The notes below the pieces were generated by a model. It was given only the letters and a program-made list of their open reading frames with translations, had not been told where the DNA came from and made no database searches. The position numbers and the translations under genes were made by a program. A DNA stretch of 64,000 bases from TMED27 sp041397865 (lineage in GTDB: Bacteria > Pseudomonadota > Alphaproteobacteria > Micavibrionales > Micavibrionaceae). The stretch lies in NCBI GenBank assembly GCA_041397865.1, contig JAWKVT010000001.1:558001-622000 (forward strand). The letters are read 5' to 3'. Shown here piece by piece: positions 8,612 to 17,555 of this stretch; the first letter of the stretch is position 1; each line of letters begins with the position of its first letter.

Positions 8612-9337
8612 CTAGGGATAATCGCAACTATCGAATGTCACCTTGGCAAAAGACCGCGCCCCGGCAGCTATCGTAAAACGATACTCCCGGTCTCCTACAA
8701 TAACCGAATGGCGCAAAGGCATAATCCCGCCTTTCGTTTCCGCCACCCTCTCCTGCCCGGAAAACTCAACCTTAACCTTCTTCGACGGATCATACCACGC
8801 CTCCGGACGCCCCTGCGCATCTACCGCCGACTGCCCCGAAGCTTTCACAATCAGCGCCCCGTCGGCAATGCTGATCTGACCACCCGGCCCATCATACGCC
8901 GGGGTCAACACGACAAAACGCTTTGTTTCCGGCTCGGAACAGTTTTTCGGAGGCCGCGCACTGCGGATCAAAAACGCAAGCCGCTCCGCGCTGCGGCCAT
9001 CATCAAGCTGCTGCTTCACAAGCGCTACAAGCTCCTGCATCGGCCCCTCCGGCAGCACCTCCTTATATGTCTCCTGAAGCTGCTCATAACGGCTCACCGC
9101 CGTCTGGGCCTCAACCCGCAACTCCGTCACGCTATCCTGAAGCACCTCCTGTTCATCCAAAAGGCTCTCAACCCGCCGTTGCAAAATCCGCTCCTGCTGC
9201 CCCGCATTCTGGTTTCCCAACCAAAAGCCAGCCCCGAAAGCCAACCCCAATATTCCCAACACAACCAGAAAAGCCGCCGTGCGCTCTGAACTGCGGCGGC
9301 GGTAGCGATCCTGCGGGTTATATGACGATACTCTCAT
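8612..9337 (-). CDS. Membrane-anchored coiled-coil protein of unknown function
   Basis: The 241 residues show a short basic N-terminus, one membrane segment (about residues 20-42, with GxxxGxxxG spacing), a coiled coil rich in E, Q and L (about 48-100), and a C-terminal beta-rich domain that includes two Cys. The topology predicts a cytoplasmic N-terminus and a periplasmic coiled coil and tail. I know no named family for it. It is convergent with the YdbH-like gene (26-bp gap) and follows the SLC13-type gene on the same strand by 31 bp, so the two may share a transcript. Confidence 0.7.
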   Translation of the reverse strand: MRVSSYNPQDRYRRRSSERTAAFLVVLGILGLAFGAGFWLGNQNAGQQERILQRRVESLLDEQEVLQDSVTELRVEAQTAVSRYEQLQETYKEVLPEGPMQELVALVKQQLDDGRSAERLAFLIRSARPPKNCSEPETKRFVVLTPAYDGPGGQISIADGALIVKASGQSAVDAQGRPEAWYDPSKKVKVEFSGQERVAETKGGIMPLRHSVIVGDREYRFTIAAGARSFAKVTFDSCDYP

Positions 9338-9368
9338 AGTGACTTTTTAGTCCCGATCCGGTTAAAAG

Positions 9369-11276
9369 CTATAATCCATAGTAATACTGGACGACAAAAA
9401 TATACGTAACCCACAAAAGCAGGACAAGAGGAATGCCCGCCCGCATAAAATCGCGAAAACGGTAATGCCCCGGCCCCATCACCAGTAAGTTGGTCTGATA
9501 GCCGATCGGAGAAGCAAACGAACAATTCGCCGCAAAGATAACCGTAATCGCGAATAAATGCGCAACGTCCATCCCCAACCCTTCCGGCGCCTCAATGCTC
9601 CCGGCCAAATTCATCGCAATCGGCGTGAAAAGAATGGCGCACGCATTATTGCTCAAAACATTGGTCGCCACAGCCACCAGAATAAATAAAATAGACAAAA
9701 TAGACAGCGGGCTGTCCGCAAACGGCAGGGAAAGCAATAAATCCGCAATAGAGCGCGCCGCTCCCGAAGCTTCCAGAATAACGCCCAAAGCCAGCATCGA
9801 CCCGACAAGCAGGAAGATCTTGCGATCCACTGCCCGCGTCGCCTGCCGAATATTCAAACACCCGCTGGCAATCATCCCCGCCGCACCCGTAATCGCCGCA
9901 ACCGGAATACTGATAAGACCCGCCGCAGCTAACCCGATAGAAACAACAAAAATACCAAGCGCAATCGGCGTCTTGCCCGGCACCGGCAGATCCCGTTTCG
10001 ACCCCGAAAGCACGATAAAATCTGTGCTGTCACGCATAGAATTCACAACATGATAATTCCCCGCAATCAGCAAAACATCGCCGGACTCAAGACGAATCCG
10101 CCCCAACCGCCGCCGTACAACCTTCGCCCGGCGCTGTATTCCCAAAACAACCACGCCGAACTGCTTGCTAAAATTCGCATGATCCAAAGACATATCAACA
10201 AGGCGTGAAGCCGGCGTAATCATAATTTCCGCCAGAATGCGCGTTTGAATCGGCTTTCCTTCGCCTCCTCCCGCATCGACCTCACCCTCGGCCATATCGG
10301 GCTGGGACATCTGCGCCATCGCCAGTTCTTCTTCTTCCGACAATAGAAACCCCGGATACTGCGCCAAAATCGTGGCAAGACTTTCACGCGTCGCCGCAAC
10401 AATCAGAATATCCCCGCTTTCAATGCTATAGCCCTCAAACGGCGGCAAAATCAAATGCCCCCCGCGCTGTATCAGCTTGACATCAAGATTCGGCAACTGG
10501 GCAAAACGCCCGTCAACACACTCCGCCCCGATAAGCCGGGAATCCGGAGCAATATCCATCTCTGCGACGAACTCTTTTTGTGACCCCGCGAGATCCTTGA
10601 CCATACTGGCCCTGTCGGGCAAAAGCCGCGGCAGCACAAGCAAAATATACAAAAACCCGACTGCCGCCAGCATAATCCCCGGAACAACAAACCCAAAAAA
10701 ATCAAGCGGCGCATAGCCCAGATCCTCCATCGTGCTGGAAACAAGAAGGTTCGTCGAAGACCCGATCAAGGTCGTCATCCCCCCTAAAATCGCAATATAG
10801 CTCAGCGGAATAAGAATACGGCTGTCAGACAGCCCCACATGGCTGGCCAGCACCTGAATAATCGGAATCGCAATCACCACAAGCGGCGTATTGTTCATAA
10901 ACGCGCTCATGACACAAACAAAAATCAAAAGAGCGATAATCGAAACCCAGCCCGTCTTATGCGCCGACTTCGCAAAGCTCGAAGTAATAAAACGCAAAGA
11001 ATCGGTTTGAATCATCCCCTGCCCCATCACCAGCAAGGCCAGCACAGCAATAAGCGACGGATTGGCAAACCCGGCTAAAAGCGCAAAAGGATCAAGCTGA
11101 TTCTTCCCCGCCGCATCCGGAAGCGGAAAAACCTGCCCGAAAACCAGCAAAGACGTTAAAACGGCCAGGCTGGTAATCTCGATGGAAACTTTTTCCTGCA
11201 TAAAGGAAACAACCGCACCCACCGTAATGAGCAACCCGAACCACATATGGACACTGGGGTCTAAGAGAATATTCAC
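9369..11276 (-). CDS. SLC13/DASS-type anion permease with two RCK_C (TrkA-C) domains
   Basis: This 635-residue inner-membrane transporter has two blocks of hydrophobic helices separated by a soluble region (about 215-425) that contains two TrkA-C-like modules (from VAEMDIAPDSRLIGAE and from ILAEIMITPASRLVDM). The motifs MNNTPLVVIAIPIIQ and GSSTNLL in the first half, and LSNNACAILFTPIAMN and GYQTNLLVMGPG in the second, match the paired substrate/sodium sites of the divalent anion:sodium symporter family (sulfate or dicarboxylates). The start is GTG at 11276; the ribosome-binding site is not strong. The exact substrate cannot be read from the sequence. Confidence 0.85.
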   Translation of the reverse strand: MNILLDPSVHMWFGLLITVGAVVSFMQEKVSIEITSLAVLTSLLVFGQVFPLPDAAGKNQLDPFALLAGFANPSLIAVLALLVMGQGMIQTDSLRFITSSFAKSAHKTGWVSIIALLIFVCVMSAFMNNTPLVVIAIPIIQVLASHVGLSDSRILIPLSYIAILGGMTTLIGSSTNLLVSSTMEDLGYAPLDFFGFVVPGIMLAAVGFLYILLVLPRLLPDRASMVKDLAGSQKEFVAEMDIAPDSRLIGAECVDGRFAQLPNLDVKLIQRGGHLILPPFEGYSIESGDILIVAATRESLATILAQYPGFLLSEEEELAMAQMSQPDMAEGEVDAGGGEGKPIQTRILAEIMITPASRLVDMSLDHANFSKQFGVVVLGIQRRAKVVRRRLGRIRLESGDVLLIAGNYHVVNSMRDSTDFIVLSGSKRDLPVPGKTPIALGIFVVSIGLAAAGLISIPVAAITGAAGMIASGCLNIRQATRAVDRKIFLLVGSMLALGVILEASGAARSIADLLLSLPFADSPLSILSILFILVAVATNVLSNNACAILFTPIAMNLAGSIEAPEGLGMDVAHLFAITVIFAANCSFASPIGYQTNLLVMGPGHYRFRDFMRAGIPLVLLLWVTYIFVVQYYYGL

Positions 11277-11363
11277 GAGGCGAAAAAGCTCCTGAGCTGC
11301 TGTTTTCCTGATTACGGGCTATATAGTCGTTTCAGCCATCATATTCTTAAAACCGCCCCCGTT

Positions 11364-13805
11364 TCAACCTCCAGTTTGCGCCGCAGGGCGCAAAGACGAT
11401 TGCTCAAACTCACCAAGGTTTTTAAGCCCGATACGAAACAGAATCTCCGTATTGCTGTCCCCGGAAGCATCCCGCGTCAAATTGCGCTGCCCCGTAACCG
11501 ACCAGAACAAACACTGCCCCAGATAATCCAGCCCCATATAAGCTCTGCGTAGCCCCGGCCTTTCTCCCAAATCCTGCGTCGCCCCGAAACGGGTTCGCCA
11601 CTCCTTGGTGAAATAATACTGGGCATTAGCCTCAAGCTGTTCCCGGCTTTCCGTGATATCCGTCCCTTCAAGAGCGCTGGCAAATAAATATGTGGATTGC
11701 AGTCGAAACCTGTTCCAATCCGCCTGAAAGTCAACCTCATGCCGCTCCGAAGCAAGATCAAAACTGTTAAGCTGGAAACGGTAATTCAGATTGTAAATAT
11801 CTTTATAGCGCCCCGAAACCTGCCCCACCACATCAGAGTCCTGCCGGTCAAGCCCCGACCCTTGCGGAAACGGGTTGTCATCCTCATCAAACCGGTAGCT
11901 CTGCCCGAGAAAAACCTCACCAAAACTCCCGTCATAACCGAACAACCCCGTCCGCAAACCGTAAGTCACCCGGCTGCGATCCTCAACCCGGTCAAATCCG
12001 GGAAACCGGTTCGGCTCAAAAAGATTGCTCGCATCAATCTGCACATCGTTACTGTCCTCGTTGGGAATGCTGTCTTCGCGCGTCATATCCGGCGCAAATG
12101 TCAGCGCCGCCACAGGCTCCACCTTCGCTTGCATATGTTCAAAAGACCGCGCCACAGGATAGCTGCTCTCCACATGGAATTGCGGAAACACCCGCATATC
12201 CGTAGAGCTTGTGGAACGCCCGGAAGCCCCCCCCGCATCGGTCCTGTCCGCAGCATGATAAACATCCCCCCGCACGCTCCCATGCACAGATGTCAACAAA
12301 CCGTAATCGGAAATCAGCCTGCGGTCCCAGCCCCCGCCGAGGCTCACACGCTGCACGTCCTGCTCTTTCCCCTCACGGCTTAAGCCCAAAGCCGAAGCCT
12401 CAACGCTCCAGTTTCCTTTCAAAACCGGAATCGCTCCCGGCTCACCTTTAAAGCTCGCAAACATTTCCGGAAGAATATCCGGCTGATCCAACGCCGTTTC
12501 GCGAATGCGAATATCCTGAAAAGACAAGAGCCGCGCCGAAGCATAATCCCGCGCCGAAAACCGCTCCACATAAATCTCATTCTCCAGCACATCTTCATTC
12601 GTAAAGTCGTATTGGTTCATATACTGGTCATCCGAGGCCCAGTTGACATTAAGCCCGGAGCGCCACTTGTCGTTAATATTCCAAATACCTTCGGCCAAAA
12701 TATGCCCGCGCAATTCATCGTCAACATCAACATCCTCGCCGCCTGTCCTGTCGGTGCGATCGGAATAGGTAATCCCGCCGGTCGTTTCCAAATAAGCATT
12801 TTCCCAGCGCTTCCGGTATTCCACAACCCCCAGAGGCGCCTGCTCGCTCAGCGCAATTAAACTGAACGTCGCATCCTGATCCGGCGCAATGGCCCAATAA
12901 TAATTCGCCTCGGCAAAAGCCCCCAGATCGCTTTTATACCCCAGAGAAGGCGCCAGAAACCCGCTCTTCTGGTCAATACTCCCGTCAGGATGCGCAAAAT
13001 ACGGCGTGTAGGCAATCGGCACGCCAAAAACCTCAAACCGCGCATGGTTATAGGATATCCGTTGCGCTTCCTGATCGTGCTTCACCTCCGAAGCCACAAT
13101 CCCCCAGACCGGTGGCTTCTCGGGATTTTTCTTACAAGGAATACACGGCGTATAAGACGCCCCCTTCATCACCGTTTCCGTCCCGCCTTTAAGCTCGCCG
13201 CTCCGCGCACTAAAACGCGATCCGTCGGCAAGTGTCGTGCGTAAATTTTCAACCGTCCCGTCACGTAGCTCATTGTGATAAACGGCCTTGTCAACCAAAT
13301 GAATATCACCGTTTTCTTCATTGAGAACGACATCCCCCTGCGCCTCAACCGTGTCCTCGGAAAGCCTGTAAACAACTTCATCCGCACGCAAAATTCGCCC
13401 GCCCTGCGCAATCATAACATCACCCGAGGCGCTCACCGTATCGTTTTGTTCATCCCGCGACATCTCATCGGCCTGAATATCAACCGGAGACTGACCGGTT
13501 GCACCGGCCCCACCTCCACTCTCCGCAGGTCGCACCAATAAAGGCCTGTAAGCACCCCCCCCCACTGGTGGCTCCTGCGCAATATCAAACTGTCTGGCCC
13601 CGGCAGAAGACGGCTTCACAACAGGAACAAACAACTCCACAGGCTCAGACAACGTTTCGACCCTCGCAGCAGGCACCTCGCCCCCCGCTGCGTTATCATC
13701 CGCCCCGCCCGAAACAGGTCCGTACCCCGTAAGAAGCTGCGCCTGCGCAGAAGCGCAAGTCAAAAAAGATGCTGCCAAGGTGATATAAAAAAAGATCGAA
13801 CGCAT
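11364..13805 (-). CDS. lptD: LPS-assembly protein LptD (outer-membrane translocon)
   Basis: This 813-residue protein inserts lipopolysaccharide into the outer leaflet of the outer membrane together with LptE. A signal peptide (MRSIFFYITLAASFLTCASA) is followed by a Pro/Ala-rich linker, an LptA/OstA-like beta-jellyroll beginning with SPVDIQADEMSRDE, and a long beta-barrel. A CxxC pair (CIPCKK) lies after the jellyroll and another Cys near the C-terminus, the positions expected for the structural disulfides. The ATG at 13805 was preferred over one 12 codons upstream because it opens the signal peptide. surA and pdxA, the usual downstream partners in alphaproteobacteria, are not adjacent. Confidence 0.92.
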   Translation of the reverse strand: MRSIFFYITLAASFLTCASAQAQLLTGYGPVSGGADDNAAGGEVPAARVETLSEPVELFVPVVKPSSAGARQFDIAQEPPVGGGAYRPLLVRPAESGGGAGATGQSPVDIQADEMSRDEQNDTVSASGDVMIAQGGRILRADEVVYRLSEDTVEAQGDVVLNEENGDIHLVDKAVYHNELRDGTVENLRTTLADGSRFSARSGELKGGTETVMKGASYTPCIPCKKNPEKPPVWGIVASEVKHDQEAQRISYNHARFEVFGVPIAYTPYFAHPDGSIDQKSGFLAPSLGYKSDLGAFAEANYYWAIAPDQDATFSLIALSEQAPLGVVEYRKRWENAYLETTGGITYSDRTDRTGGEDVDVDDELRGHILAEGIWNINDKWRSGLNVNWASDDQYMNQYDFTNEDVLENEIYVERFSARDYASARLLSFQDIRIRETALDQPDILPEMFASFKGEPGAIPVLKGNWSVEASALGLSREGKEQDVQRVSLGGGWDRRLISDYGLLTSVHGSVRGDVYHAADRTDAGGASGRSTSSTDMRVFPQFHVESSYPVARSFEHMQAKVEPVAALTFAPDMTREDSIPNEDSNDVQIDASNLFEPNRFPGFDRVEDRSRVTYGLRTGLFGYDGSFGEVFLGQSYRFDEDDNPFPQGSGLDRQDSDVVGQVSGRYKDIYNLNYRFQLNSFDLASERHEVDFQADWNRFRLQSTYLFASALEGTDITESREQLEANAQYYFTKEWRTRFGATQDLGERPGLRRAYMGLDYLGQCLFWSVTGQRNLTRDASGDSNTEILFRIGLKNLGEFEQSSLRPAAQTGG

Positions 13806-13911
13806 TGATAATAAACAAGGCAAATAAAAACGAAAACCCAAAGAGCGCCCCCGCTCCTTTTCCAGCCTTAAGCTTGCCCGTTTAAACCCCTCGGAGCAAG
13901 TCTTATTACCA

Positions 13912-15237
13912 TCAGAACTTACTCAAAAAGTCAGGCATTTCGTCGCCAAACCCCTTAACACCGCCCTCTTCGGAATCTTCCTCCCGCTTTGCCTTACGGG
14001 CGCCCTGCTTTTTGCCGCGGCCTTCCGCCTGTGTCTTACGGCCACTGCGCGGCTCCTGATCCTGACGCTGCGGCCTTTTCTTCTCCGGTGAAGAGCGCTC
14101 TTCGCTCTTCCCGCGAGCGCCGCCGCCAATTGTCTCAACCGGTATCTTTGTCTTAATCAGCTTCTCAATCGCATCCAGATATTTCTCTTCTTTCGGCGTC
14201 GTCAGCATCCACGCCCGCCCGGTACGGCCAGCCCGGCCTGTCCGGCCAATACGGTGAACATAATCATCCGCCGTCATCGGCACATCAAAATTAAACACAT
14301 GCGAAACATCCGTAACGTCAATCCCGCGCGCCGCCACGTCGCTGCACACCAGCAGCGTAATCTTTCCCGCCTTGAAGTCATCAAGCGTTTCGGTACGGAG
14401 CTTCTGCGCCATATCGCCATGCAGCCCGCGCGCGTCATATCCCTTGCCTTTCAGCCAAGTAACAAGCCCGTCAATATCGCGCTTGCGATTACAAAAGATA
14501 AACGCATTTTGCACATTTTCCTGACGAATGATTTTCTCAAGCGTTTCATTCTTCTTCCGGGTATCCGCATGAACCAGAAACTGCTCGACATTCTTCGCCG
14601 TCGTCGCCGCCCGCGCCACGGATATCTCCTTGGGATTGCTCAGAAACTTTTCCGTAAGCTTTTTAATCTCCGGCGGCATCGTCGCTGAAAACAACAACGT
14701 CTGGCGCGTAAACGGCACAAGACTGACAATTTTCTCAATATCGGGAATAAAGCCCATATCCAGCATCCGGTCGGCTTCATCAATCACCAGCACCTTGATA
14801 TCGTTCAGCAAGATCTGCCCTCGCTCGAACAAATCCAAAAGCCGCCCCGGCGTGGCAATCAACACATCCACCCCGCGCTCAAGCAGCTTAATCTGCTCCG
14901 CCATCGAAGTTCCGCCCGTCAGCAAAGCCTTGCTGAGCTTGCAATACTTACCGTAAGTGTCAAAATTCTCCGCAATCTGCGCCGCCAGTTCCCGCGTCGG
15001 CGACAAAATAAGAGAACGCGGCATCCGCGCTTTCGCCCGCCCGCCCGACAAAATCTCAATCATCGGCAACGTAAACCCGGCGGTTTTGCCCGTCCCCGTC
15101 TGCGCCAGCCCCACAACATCACGCGCCATCAACACCGCGGGAATCGCCTGCTTCTGGATCGGCGTCGGCTCGCTATAGCCGCAATCCGCAAGCGCTTTAA
15201 GAATATTTTCGCTTAATCCAAGTTCTTCAAAAGACAT
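13912..15237 (-). CDS. rhlE: DEAD-box ATP-dependent RNA helicase, RhlE type
   Basis: The 441-residue protein has all helicase motifs in order: the Q motif (PTPIQKQAI), Walker A AQTGTGKT, PTRELAAQ, TPGRLLD, DEAD within VIDEADRM, SAT, CSDVAARGIDV and HRIGRTGRAGR. A basic, low-complexity tail of about 75 residues (rich in K, R, E, S and G) follows, typical of RhlE-like proteins that act in RNA decay and ribosome assembly. It is transcribed divergently from gshB across a 72-bp A/T-rich gap. RhlE and DeaD types cannot be fully separated by eye. Confidence 0.88.
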   Translation of the reverse strand: MSFEELGLSENILKALADCGYSEPTPIQKQAIPAVLMARDVVGLAQTGTGKTAGFTLPMIEILSGGRAKARMPRSLILSPTRELAAQIAENFDTYGKYCKLSKALLTGGTSMAEQIKLLERGVDVLIATPGRLLDLFERGQILLNDIKVLVIDEADRMLDMGFIPDIEKIVSLVPFTRQTLLFSATMPPEIKKLTEKFLSNPKEISVARAATTAKNVEQFLVHADTRKKNETLEKIIRQENVQNAFIFCNRKRDIDGLVTWLKGKGYDARGLHGDMAQKLRTETLDDFKAGKITLLVCSDVAARGIDVTDVSHVFNFDVPMTADDYVHRIGRTGRAGRTGRAWMLTTPKEEKYLDAIEKLIKTKIPVETIGGGARGKSEERSSPEKKRPQRQDQEPRSGRKTQAEGRGKKQGARKAKREEDSEEGGVKGFGDEMPDFLSKF

Positions 15238-15309
15238 ATATTATTTTGCTTTTTTGTTACAAACACCCTAGCTATATTAAATCTTTAGGAAAATCAACAG
15301 GAAGCCTGC

Positions 15310-16269
15310 ATGTCCTTTAAAATCGCCCTGCAAATGGATCCGCCCCAAGGCATCAACCCGGAAAAAGACTCAACCTTTGTTCTGGGATTAGAAGCGCAAA
15401 AACGCGGCCACAGGCTGTTTTACTATGCACCGGAAAGCCTGAAACTCAAAAACGGCATCGTTTCCGCCCGCTGCGCCCCGCTACATTTTCATCGCAAAAA
15501 AGATGCGCATTGCACCCTCGGCGACTTCAAAGAAATAGATTTAACAAACTTTGACATCATATTGATGCGTAATGATTTTAACGATTCTTTGAGCTATACC
15601 GCTATGACCCACATTCTGGATCATGTGACCCGTGAAACACTCGTGTTAAACAACCCCGCAGGCACCCGCGAATCCCCGGAAAAAATGCTCATCACGCATT
15701 TTCCCGATCTGGCCCCGCCAACCGTAATAACCCGCAATCTCCAGGATATCCGGGCCTTCCAGAAAGAACATAAAGAACTGATTCTAAAACCCTTAAACGG
15801 TTTCGGAGGACTGGATATCTACCACATCAAAGCCGGAGACGATAACCTGCAAGCCGTTTTCGACATGTTCTGTCGCCTGCACAGCGAGCCCTTCGTTGTC
15901 CAAAAATACCTGCCCGAGGTGAAACAGGGCGACAAACGCATTATCGTTGTCGAAGGCGAGCCCATCGGCGCACTCAATCGTATCCCCGCCGATGGAGAGG
16001 CCAGAGCGAACCTCGCCGTCGGCGGTAGCGCCCACCCCGGTGAAATCACCGCCCGCGACCGCGAAATCTGCGAACGCCTAAAACCCGAACTCATCCGGCG
16101 CGGGCTGGTCTTTGTCGGCCTCGACGTCATCGGCGGTTACGTCACCGAAATCAACCCCAAATCCCCAACGGGCCTGCAACAAATCTACCGGCTACAGGGC
16201 CTCAAATGCGAAGAAACCATCTGGGACGCCTATGAAGCCCGCTATCACAAAAAAAAAGCAAACCCATGA
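15310..16269 (+). CDS. gshB: Glutathione synthetase
   Basis: This 319-residue ATP-grasp enzyme joins gamma-glutamylcysteine and glycine to make glutathione. It shows the GshB N-terminal phrase with MDPPQGINPEKDST, the PEKMLITHFP linker, ATP-grasp residues around LILKPLNGFGGLDI, and the metal-binding end VTEINPKSPTGLQ, in which the usual N-V-T-S-P block appears as N-P-K-S-P. The ribosome-binding site AGGAAG lies 8 bp before the ATG. The next gene starts within its stop codon region (4-bp overlap), so the two are translationally coupled. Confidence 0.93.
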   Translation: MSFKIALQMDPPQGINPEKDSTFVLGLEAQKRGHRLFYYAPESLKLKNGIVSARCAPLHFHRKKDAHCTLGDFKEIDLTNFDIILMRNDFNDSLSYTAMTHILDHVTRETLVLNNPAGTRESPEKMLITHFPDLAPPTVITRNLQDIRAFQKEHKELILKPLNGFGGLDIYHIKAGDDNLQAVFDMFCRLHSEPFVVQKYLPEVKQGDKRIIVVEGEPIGALNRIPADGEARANLAVGGSAHPGEITARDREICERLKPELIRRGLVFVGLDVIGGYVTEINPKSPTGLQQIYRLQGLKCEETIWDAYEARYHKKKANP

Positions 16270-16721
16270 GCGGCGGAGACTGGCAAAAAGAAACGCGCCG
16301 CTGGTTCAAAGAACAGGCAAACAGCAAATTAATAATCGCTGCCGCAATTTTCTTGTTCGGCCTCTACGTTTTTTTCGGCTTCGGCTATAGTGAAGATTAC
16401 CATAAACAAGTCAATGCCGAAATAAAGCTCGCCAAGCTTCTATGCGAGAACTCCCTCGAATGGATTATGGCCGACCCCAACCGCCTGAAACTCGGACAAG
16501 GCGACCTGCGCCACGTTACCGTAAAGGGCCGAAAAATAAAACTTGAGCACGTCAAATACCCGAAAGTTATTTACCTCGATTCCGGCATCCGCAACCTCAA
16601 AAGAAAAAAGACCGTAACCGACCTGTACTGCGTCTTCAAAGACCCCCGCTCAACCACCCGCGAATTTTTCTATAAATATGACGAGCGCCTCTGGGTTGAT
16701 AAAGTCCGCTTCCACCGCTAA
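16266..16721 (+). CDS. Small single-span membrane protein of unknown function
   Basis: The 151 residues contain one membrane segment at about 22-40 (KLIIAAAIFLFGLYVFFGFG) and a C-terminal domain of about 100 residues, likely outside the cytoplasm, with two Cys (in KLLCENSLEW and LYCVFKD). I do not recognise a family. The ATGA overlap with gshB and the short distance to hisI (10 bp) suggest a gshB-orf-hisI transcript. Confidence 0.75.
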   Translation: MSGGDWQKETRRWFKEQANSKLIIAAAIFLFGLYVFFGFGYSEDYHKQVNAEIKLAKLLCENSLEWIMADPNRLKLGQGDLRHVTVKGRKIKLEHVKYPKVIYLDSGIRNLKRKKTVTDLYCVFKDPRSTTREFFYKYDERLWVDKVRFHR

Positions 16722-16731
16722 AGAATATCCC

Positions 16732-17109
16732 ATGACCGATAAAAAAACCCTCGAAGAAAACCTTGAATTCACCCCCCGTTTTGATGCCGCAGGGCTGATC
16801 CCCTGCATCACAACGGATTCAAAAACCGGCGAAGTTCTGATGTTTGCTTTCATGAACGAAGAAGCGCTGAATAAAACCATCGAAACGGGTCAAGTCCATT
16901 ACTGGTCCCGCAGCCGGAAGGAACTCTGGCATAAAGGCGCCACCAGCGGCAACACCCAAAAAGTCGTAAATCTCCGCACCGATTGCGATCAGGACTGCCT
17001 CTGGATCAGTGTTGAGGCAGGACCGGCCTGCCACACCGGGCGCAAAACCTGCTTTTACCGAGAGCTTGATCCGAAATCAGGCCGGCTAAGGTTCACTAAC
17101 CCATCTTAA
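16732..17109 (+). CDS. hisI: Phosphoribosyl-AMP cyclohydrolase
   Basis: This 125-residue enzyme opens the adenine ring of phosphoribosyl-AMP in the third step of histidine synthesis. Family motifs are MFAFMNEEAL, ETGQVHYWSRSR, LWHKGATSGNTQ, and the metal ligands in DCDQDCLW and ACHTGRKTCFY. It is the stand-alone form without the HisE domain. The ATG at 16732 is chosen because it opens the conserved region; an upstream in-frame start would overlap the preceding gene by 44 bp. Its stop codon overlaps the stop of the convergent membrane-protein gene. Confidence 0.95.
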   Translation: MTDKKTLEENLEFTPRFDAAGLIPCITTDSKTGEVLMFAFMNEEALNKTIETGQVHYWSRSRKELWHKGATSGNTQKVVNLRTDCDQDCLWISVEAGPACHTGRKTCFYRELDPKSGRLRFTNPS

Positions 17110-17549
17110 TGCTCATGTCCGCCTTCGTCATGACCATGCTCAGCATGCGCCGCTTCCATCGGACGATGAACGCCAAAATACATACCCACGTTAAAAACCA
17201 TCAAAACAGTCGCCACAATCAGTATCTTGTTCGCCATCTTTTTACGCGGCCCGCACGGCGCATGATGACACCCGGTATGGTGACAACATTCGGCTTTCTT
17301 GCTGTAAAAATACAGCCCCCAGCCCAAAGCAACAACAAATACCGATACACCGACCATAACCGGCTCCCACCGGTGCATAAAATCATGCATACTCTGCAAC
17401 CACCCCGGCATGGCCACAACCAGCCCAAACCCGGCTAAAAGGCTAAGCAAACTAATAATCGTCGGCAAAACACAGCAAAAAATATGGCTGGTCTCCGACA
17501 AAACAATGGCCCAGAAAAGCCGTTTTTGATGTTTTTCATGCATAATCAA
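17106..17549 (-). CDS. Cys/His-rich membrane protein, MerC-like, putative metal handling
   Basis: This 147-residue protein has about four hydrophobic segments. A Cys-Cys-x-Leu-Pro motif sits in the first one (FCCVLPTIIS), as in MerC/MerT-type mercury carriers. A cytosolic loop carries ECCHHTGCHHAPC, and the C-terminus ends in repeated His (HAEHGHDEGGHEH). Both look like metal-binding sites (Zn, Ni, Cu or Hg). It lies 6 bp upstream of the recJ stop on the same strand, so it may be read from the recJ transcript. The substrate is not determinable from sequence. Confidence 0.65.
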   Translation of the reverse strand: MIMHEKHQKRLFWAIVLSETSHIFCCVLPTIISLLSLLAGFGLVVAMPGWLQSMHDFMHRWEPVMVGVSVFVVALGWGLYFYSKKAECCHHTGCHHAPCGPRKKMANKILIVATVLMVFNVGMYFGVHRPMEAAHAEHGHDEGGHEH

Positions 17550-17555
17550 AAGCTT

